DNA of 64,000 nt. It comes from Gnetum montanum. Lineage: Eukaryota > Streptophyta > Gnetopsida > Gnetales > Gnetaceae. The DNA is taken from NCBI GenBank assembly GCA_015680685.1, contig MNCI01005623.1, positions 601,835-665,834 of the forward strand. Direction: 5' to 3'. The notes beneath the pieces were generated by a model. The model saw only the letters and a program-made list of their open reading frames with translations, had not been told where the DNA came from and made no database searches. Positions 57,791-64,000 of this stretch are shown piece after piece (position 1 is the stretch's first letter; every line of letters begins with the position of its first letter). The position numbers and the translations under genes are program-made.

Positions 57791-60019
57791 ATTCCTATCA
57801 TCTATTGGTTGTGATGCCACTTATTTCTAAGAACAAAAAATATATTCCATATAAAATGTTAATATCTAAAAAATTGTTGGCCATTGATAATTAATGATAG
57901 ATAGACTTGCACTTTTCATGTCACATCATAAATATAATATTCAATGACTACATTACTATAAACCATTCAAATCCATTTCGAAATTTGTTTTTTTTTTTTT
58001 TTATAAATTAGCATCCCAATCCATATTTTCAAGGAAACTCTTTCAACTAACAAGCACATAGTTCTATTGTAATAATAAAGGAATTCTAGGAACCCTACAT
58101 GATGTCTACTTGTTAAAGAGTACATAAAAAATAATATCATTAGGATACCATATCAACAATTTTTGACATTTTCTTATGGTGTAATTAACATACTATCTCT
58201 AGAAGGATGTAAATTGCATTGACAAGATACAATAGGCAATCACTTACCTAGGTAATTAACATCAAAAGGTGTTTTAAGGAAGAGTAACAAGTAAAAAGAA
58301 TAAAAGATTGACCTGACAATAAAGTTGCTAAAATTTTGACATTTCAGAAATCAAAAATCAATTATTTGAAATGGATATAAAATACCAAGTGCTTGCATAT
58401 GAAGAGAAATCAATAAATAATATAAATTTACAAGTTACACGGAATGGTTACGAGCTAATAGAAGTCATGGCTAAATTGATGCGTATAATAAAAAAAAATG
58501 AAAATTGCTAGTATAACTACCTTGAATACACCCAGTGACATTTAAAAATATGAGCCAAATAGTTACCTCAAGTATTAGATTACAAATTTCTTTAAAGGAT
58601 TACCAAGAAATATTGCCACAGGGGATCTCCAAGTGAATCATAGGTATATATCAAGATTTTCAAACAAATGCTTAGCGAATAATTGTTAAGAAAATATACT
58701 AATTTAAAGAACAAACATTAAGTACACAATTATACATACATAAAAATAACAACTTTGTATCATTGTCTTACAAATAGGCTAGTCTTCATTTTAGAGAGTT
58801 TTATGTGGCTAACCATATTAAACAATAGAATAAAATTAATGTATGGCCACTGATTTATGGGATTGTAGTAGTACTGTGATTGACTAGAAGTTTAGAAGCA
58901 TTCAAAGACATAGAAACATCAGGCATGCTAATAAAAGAACAAGAACTTAATTCCTATAAATGCTTGGAAGTAGTAACAGGTTGCATATGCTAAACATCCA
59001 TTTCCAAAGCACTGTTCAATAGAATTGCAAGATTTTCATTAATAATCTTTGGTGAAATAATATAGAAATTAGTGAAAGAAACCTAAATAAATGTAATATA
59101 GTAATTGTTATATTTAAATAGAGTGAAGATGGTTAATTTAACATTAAAATTTCTAGACATAGGTCATGGCTTGTTCCATTTAAGATGATTTGATGTCACT
59201 GCATGATTTTTTTTGGTGGAAAGATCAAACAACATGATTTTCTAGATGGATACATAATTTACATCAAATGTTATGCTTCCAGTCAGAGCCCTAAAAATAG
59301 CATTCTTCATTTTTGATGCAGCACATTTCAGATTAAAACAAAATGATTCTCCTATTTAATAGAATTGCAAACCATTTTTGCTAACCCTAACATGAGTAAA
59401 TAATTAAGGAATTTGATATTTGCGCTTTGTTTGAACATACCCTCATGCTCATTGTTGCTTTAATCTTAGAAATTTGGTTCTTTGATATGAATTCCTGTGC
59501 TACTGCCTTGGTTTCTTTGCTCACTGAATGTCTGCTATGAGAAAGTAAAAGTGAAAATGGTAATGTAAAAATGAAAATTACAACCATGCAGATACATTTT
59601 ATTCTTTAAATTTTAACCCATGATGCGAGGTCCTGTGACTTACATTTTTCTAAATACTATGAATCACATGTTAACTTTCATCTTGTAGTTTATATAGAAA
59701 ATTACTTCTTGCATTGTTTAATTGCCACTTGTAATTATTTTTGAACTTTGTGAGACACATGAAAAATCACAACTGGCACACTTCTCTAAAATGTGTGACT
59801 GGTAGTCTTAGTTGTAACTTGCACTTTGAACTTGGAGAGTGCTAATTGCATTGAGGTGCACTATGTTAGCTTGGGGTTTGTAAAATAAAATTAAAATGTG
59901 GGGATATGCATGTCAGATGACCTTGCATAATTATTTTGTACAGAAGAAGCAAGTTGCATACTTGAATAAAATTTAATTTTGGAGAATACTACATGATGCA
60001 TGTTCTTGCATGTTATGTT
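57791..60019. other. Intergenic stretch
   Basis: AT-rich, no recognisable gene or repeat. Confidence 0.4.
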
Positions 60020-61270
60020 ACTTAAACTATGGGCACTTGTGAATTGCATGTACTTGTAGGTTTTTCAATAGTAAAAATTGTGCAGCTATTTGGAAAACTA
60101 TGAATATATGTGAAATGCATGATGTCATAGCTCCCCAAATAAAAGAGGACCACGGGAACATGTGGATCACATGTTCTCATAGTATTTTCTATTTCCACAA
60201 TAACATCTACAATAGTTTTGCATTCATTCATAATATGATTAACATGATCACCCATTTCTTTTCTCTAATTGGCATCCATAACTTTGGTTACCAAGTTCTT
60301 CCCCAATGCCCTCCAAACATGCCAAATGCATAAAAAAATTCTACTGCCAAAAATAGACATATTAAATAATCAAATTTAAGCACATGTTAAGATATCTCAA
60401 ACCAAGGTAGCATGATTTCAACTATGTTTTTGAATGTCTTAAGTTACCTCATGGCATTCATATCTGCCTCTGAGTCATCTAGCATGAAAACATTTTTTGT
60501 CTAATTAGGATCCTAAGCTTTGCCCCTAAGATGGAGCTCTGAAAGCCAACATCTTATATTAGTTTTAGTGCACCTTGAGGATATCATCCATGAAACTAGA
60601 AGTCCATTATAATATGAATCAAAATCCATCACAGTATGAACATGGAATTGTAGAGAGAACCACATGTTTGTACTTAGTTACTAATTCCACTAGCACACCA
60701 ACAATTCTTAAAATGGAAAAAAAGCATCCATTATTGAAACTTACAACATATTTTTTAGTGTTGAAAGTGGAGTCTATTGCAAGGATACTACATTAAGATA
60801 GAGATATCATCTTTTTGAGCATCCAAGGTGATTGTAGCCTAATGACTTATGGGACACCTTGTTCTTGGTTCTCTTGCTGATAGTAAAATAAAAAATCACT
60901 TGTCATTTGGCACCATAGCTAGGTGCTAATTTTATCATGCTCACTTTTCTTGTAATTAGGGGTTATAGTTTTTGCAAATGTTGAAGATGTTTTTTTTAAA
61001 CAAGAAAAATATCCCTCTTTCTTGAGAGCTTGAACTCATATCCTCCCTTAGAAAGATATTTTATATACTTCTCATAGATGAGATCTATTAGTAATCCTTT
61101 TGTCCATAAACATACTATCTTATGATGGATCTCATTAGAAATGTGTATGTATTGTGAGTTTCTTTTATTTGTCATGGGATCAAGCAAGCCATGATAGTAA
61201 GCTCTTGATGTGTCAATATGATTCATTTTTCTATATATAATACATGAAACATGATAAGCTCCTCTCATAT
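60020..61270 (-). pseudogene. MULE/FAR1-like transposase remnant
   Basis: On the minus strand, 61268-60996 gives YRKMNHIDTSRAYYHGLLD, then ISNEIHHKIVCLWTKGLLID and LIYEKYIKYLSKGGYEF, reminiscent of the N-terminal H-rich and helical part of MULE/FAR1-type proteins. About 60800-60560 gives ILAIDSTFNTKKYVVSFNNG, matching the D-T/S-T-F/Y-x-T-N/K-K-Y pattern around the first catalytic Asp of Mutator-type transposases. The next part (NHIMNECKTIVDVIVEIENT) ends near 60022. Frame changes and stops throughout. The family call rests mainly on the DSTFNTKKY motif. Confidence 0.4.
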
Positions 61271-62770
61271 AGAAAACTATGAAATGACATTGATGACCAA
61301 TCTTTCTTCTAGTCTTATTTCTTTTTCTACCTTCTTTGGGTGTTATCCTTGTGGTGACATTTGGTCCATACTAGCAATGATACCTAATAAAAAAAAAACA
61401 TATTCAAACAAGGGTTTTAGTCTTCTAAATTGTNCCTTAATTAGATCATCTACTCTATCTTTGTATATCCAAGCAAATTAATCGTCATAGAAATCAGACC
61501 ATCGAATACCATCTTTTGAAAAATGCCTTGCTAGGGGATTTTTTATTTCTTGCTACCATGCAGTTTTCTAGAAACCGGCATGCTCTCGTCTTCCTTGCAT
61601 TCTTGAAATGTTAATTTTTAAGGAGTTGGGTGTAGTGTTTTCTACAGTTCACCCATTTTGCCTAGGGATAGTGCCAAGTAGAAAAAAAAATACAAAGTTT
61701 AAAATTTCGTAGAATGCAAAACTAGAATCTAAGAAAAATTAGTAATGTAATTTCAAGAATCATGTCACCCTATTCCAACATTAGCTTTAATACTTACTAA
61801 AAAGAAATACAACCATATACAAAAATAAAATTCTCCATTTTAATCAAATCACAAATTGTCAAACCCAACCCTAGCACAAGAAAAAAGATAATAAATCTTG
61901 AATTATGATGTGGTTTAACTTACCCTCCTAATCATTGCTATTTCAAAATTTGAAATTTAATGCTTTGAAATGAAATCCTTTGTTGCTAGCTTTGTATCCT
62001 TACTCTATGGCCTTCTATGACACTGCTACTCACCTAGGGTCTACTACATGCAAGCTAATGTGAAAGTGAAAGTAAAAGTGATAATAATAGTTGATATGAT
62101 TCATTTTATTTTTTTACATTTTACCCCACAATGCGAGGGTTTGTGACTCATGTTTACTCATAGTTTAAATGTCTTATCATAGTTTAATAATAGTAATGCG
62201 TCTCGCATTATTATTATGCTACTTGCAGTTTGATATGTATGTTGTGAGGACATGCGAGGATCACTCTCTTGCATTCCAAAAACTATGAGCTACTGCAAGT
62301 AGCAATCAAGTGCAATTTCAGCCAAAATACACAAACTGTGATGCATTGCTAGTAGGATTACCTCATAGTATCCATAGCATATTGAAAGAAACTATAACAT
62401 ATATCAACAAAAACTAAAAATTAACACCTAAGGCAAAATAATCTCTTGGGATAACAACACTTCTATTGTAAAGTTAGTATTTAATTTTAAAAGTTATGAT
62501 TAGTCATTGGATGATAGTTAACTATGATGAGTATTGGATGATAGTTAACTTTGATGAGTTTGACACCTTAGTATAATAGCCAAAACTAAAATTTACCACC
62601 CAATGTACAAGAATCTCTTGGGATGCCATCACTTGTATCATAAACTAAGTATTTAATTGGAAAAGTTATGAATAGTCATTACACGAAGGTTAAGTATAAT
62701 AACTAGGAAACATAAGAAGGACAATAGGAATTGTATAAATTTTCACCTTTATTGTTAGATAGAGTATGTG
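61271..62770. other. Intergenic stretch
   Basis: No gene recognised. A single N is present at 61434 with no flanking duplication. A short local duplication occurs at 62510-62560 (TTGGATGATAGTTAACT twice). Confidence 0.4.
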
Positions 62771-62777
62771 ATTTTCA

Positions 62778-63065
62778 TTTATGATTTAATGTTGGATGTT
62801 AATTTAAACATTGTGTTACATTGGGCTTGAATGATAGCATTAATTTAGGGTTTATGATTTAGGATTAAGGAACCATAGCATTGGTTTAGGGTTTAGGGTA
62901 CATGGTTTAGGTTTTAGTGTTTAGGGTTAAGGAAGATACTAGAGTTTAGGGTTTAGGGTTAAGGAAGTCACAGTGGCCATCCAAATAATGCTCTTACTTT
63001 GATAGCCTCTTCCTTCATTTATGATTTAATGTTGGATGTTAATTTAAACATTGTGTTACATTGGA
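62778..63065. repeat. About 50-base direct repeat, 236 bases apart
   Basis: TTCATTTATGATTTAATGTT and its continuation to TTACATTGG occur at about 62774 and again at about 63014, almost identical. The telomere-like DNA lies between and after the copies, so the whole block looks duplicated in tandem. Confidence 0.8.
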
Positions 63066-63190
63066 CTTGAACCATAGCATTACTTTAGGGTTTAGGATCT
63101 AGGGTTAATGAACCATAGCAATACTTTAGGGTTTATGGTTTAGGGTTAATGAACCATAGTAATACTTTAGGGTTTAGGATTTAGGATTAA
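62840..63190. repeat. Degenerate TTTAGGG (telomere-type) DNA
   Basis: Repeated TTTAGGGTTTAGGG, GGTTTAGGGTTAA and TTTAGGATTTAGG stretches, interrupted by AACCATAGCAATAC blocks. It contains the plant telomere unit in the G-rich orientation, with many single-base changes. It adjoins the reversed satellite to its right. Confidence 0.7.
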
Positions 63191-63269
63191 GGAAGTTACT
63201 AGGGTTAAGGAAATTACATTGGCCTTTCGAATGACCCTCTTCCTTTTGATAGCATTAAATCTCAAGCAA

Positions 63270-64000
63270 TTTTTTCCTACCTGAATGTTTGAATGCCTAC
63301 TTGTTGGGACTACAAGAGGATGCTAGCCACATTGCCTCATAGTTGAGTTAGACTTTGCAACTAGATAACACTCTATCTTTCAAAAGGTAGGATCTTGGAG
63401 CAATTGTATTCTTTCGGAAGGTTTGGTTACCTTCTAATGGGGATTGCAGGAGGGTGCTAGTTGCATGGCCTCGTAGCTTTGTCAAATATTACAACAAAAT
63501 GACAACTTGCCTTCTAGTTGATCTTAAGCTTTTAGAATGACCATGTTCCTTCTTGTAGCATCAATTTACGAACAATTGTTCCCTTCTAGAAGGTTCAAAT
63601 GCCTCTTGGTAGGGACTATGGAAGGATGCTAGTTGCACCCCCTCATAGTTTTATCAAAAATTTCATCCAAATGGTGACATGTCTTCTAGAAGCTAGGATC
63701 TTGGAGTAATTAAATCCTTTTAGAAGGTCTAACTGCCTTCTAGTGGGGACTGCAAGAGGGTGCTAGTCACACTTCCTCGTAGTTCGATAAGAATTTGCAA
63801 CTAGATGATCCTCTATCATTTGCAAGTCATGATCTACAAGTAATTATTTGCGATCGGAAGGTCTTAATGCCTTCTGGAGTAATTGAACCCTTCCAAAAGG
63901 TTTGAGTGCCTTTTGGTGGGGATTGTGGGAGGATGCTAGTTGCACTTCCTCATAGTTTAGTAGGAATTTGCAACCAGATTATCCTTTGCCATCTGAAAGC
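63270..64000 (-). repeat. Reversed copy of the 226-bp satellite family (partial array)
   Basis: GACTGCAAGAGGGTGCTAGTCACAC (63739-63763) is, on the minus strand, almost exactly the satellite anchor GTGTGACTAGCACCCTCTCGCAGTC. TGCTAG anchors start at 63321, 63455, 63627, 63751 and 63934, so steps are irregular (134, 172, 124, 183). The array runs off the right edge. Confidence 0.85.

Noticed and set aside
60100-60333. Plus-strand 77-codon frame
   Set aside because: The minus strand has the better transposase-like continuity here. The plus frame shows no motif.
1-64000. tRNA, rRNA or snRNA genes
   Set aside because: I saw no cloverleaf box A/B pairing or conserved rRNA blocks. The only tRNA-like sequences are retrotransposon primer sites.

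Overview
This is eukaryotic nuclear DNA from a plant, and almost all of it is transposon. Several features point to a land plant with a large, repeat-rich genome: Ty3/gypsy LTR retrotransposons primed by a tRNA-Asp-like site, a plant-type Helitron, Ulp1-type transposon proteins, CCCTAAA telomere-type repeats, and one isolated gene with a short GT-AG intron. A gymnosperm is plausible, but that is inference. I see no tRNA or rRNA gene, no bacterial-style operon and no CRISPR array.

Layout. 1-483: probable end of an unrelated LTR. 484-9535: element D (+), a 5'-truncated Ty3/gypsy copy with RNase H, integrase, a long spacer, an accessory ORF (aORF) and a 3' LTR. 9650-9960: a second, unrelated RNase H scrap. 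10876-20627: element C (-), complete from LTR to LTR with gag, protease, RNase H and integrase. Its RT lies in an assembly gap and its aORF is deleted. 21550-23290: the one convincing host-type gene, an uncharacterised Lys/Ser-rich protein. 23760-24480: short tandem duplications. About 24660-30712: a decayed Helitron Rep-helicase with a duplicated 3' end. 30717-31106: a foldback (inverted-repeat) element. 32560-34167 plus 42847-43075: a decayed transposon-type protein with a Ulp1 (C48) protease domain, split by element A (34168-42846, +). 43902-45960: a 226-bp tandem satellite. 46385-55582: element B (+). 56400-57790 and 60020-61270 (-): faint coding remnants, the second MULE/FAR1-like. 62880-63190: degenerate TTTAGGG-type DNA. 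63270-64000: the same satellite in opposite orientation.

How the parts relate. Elements A, B, C and D belong to one superfamily: TGATGA...TCA LTR ends of about 0.8 kb, a shared gag, shared spacer sequences, and a shared 3' end before the LTR. A and B carry gag plus an aORF but no pol. C carries gag-pol but has lost the aORF. D has pol and the aORF. The aORF product has an N-terminal domain resembling the 'putative plant transposon protein' domain, then a long coiled coil and a conserved C-terminal tail. Upstream of the aORF, each element that has one carries an internal TATA region that looks like the upstream motifs of an LTR. In D the internal copy matches D's own LTR; in A it matches A's. 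This gag + separately promoted aORF arrangement is the best candidate here for an under-described system.

Nearly every transposon gene is broken. Many stop codons look like CAA/CAG to TAA/TAG changes, as expected from decay of methylated cytosines. The exception is the gag ORF of element A, which is open over 336 codons.
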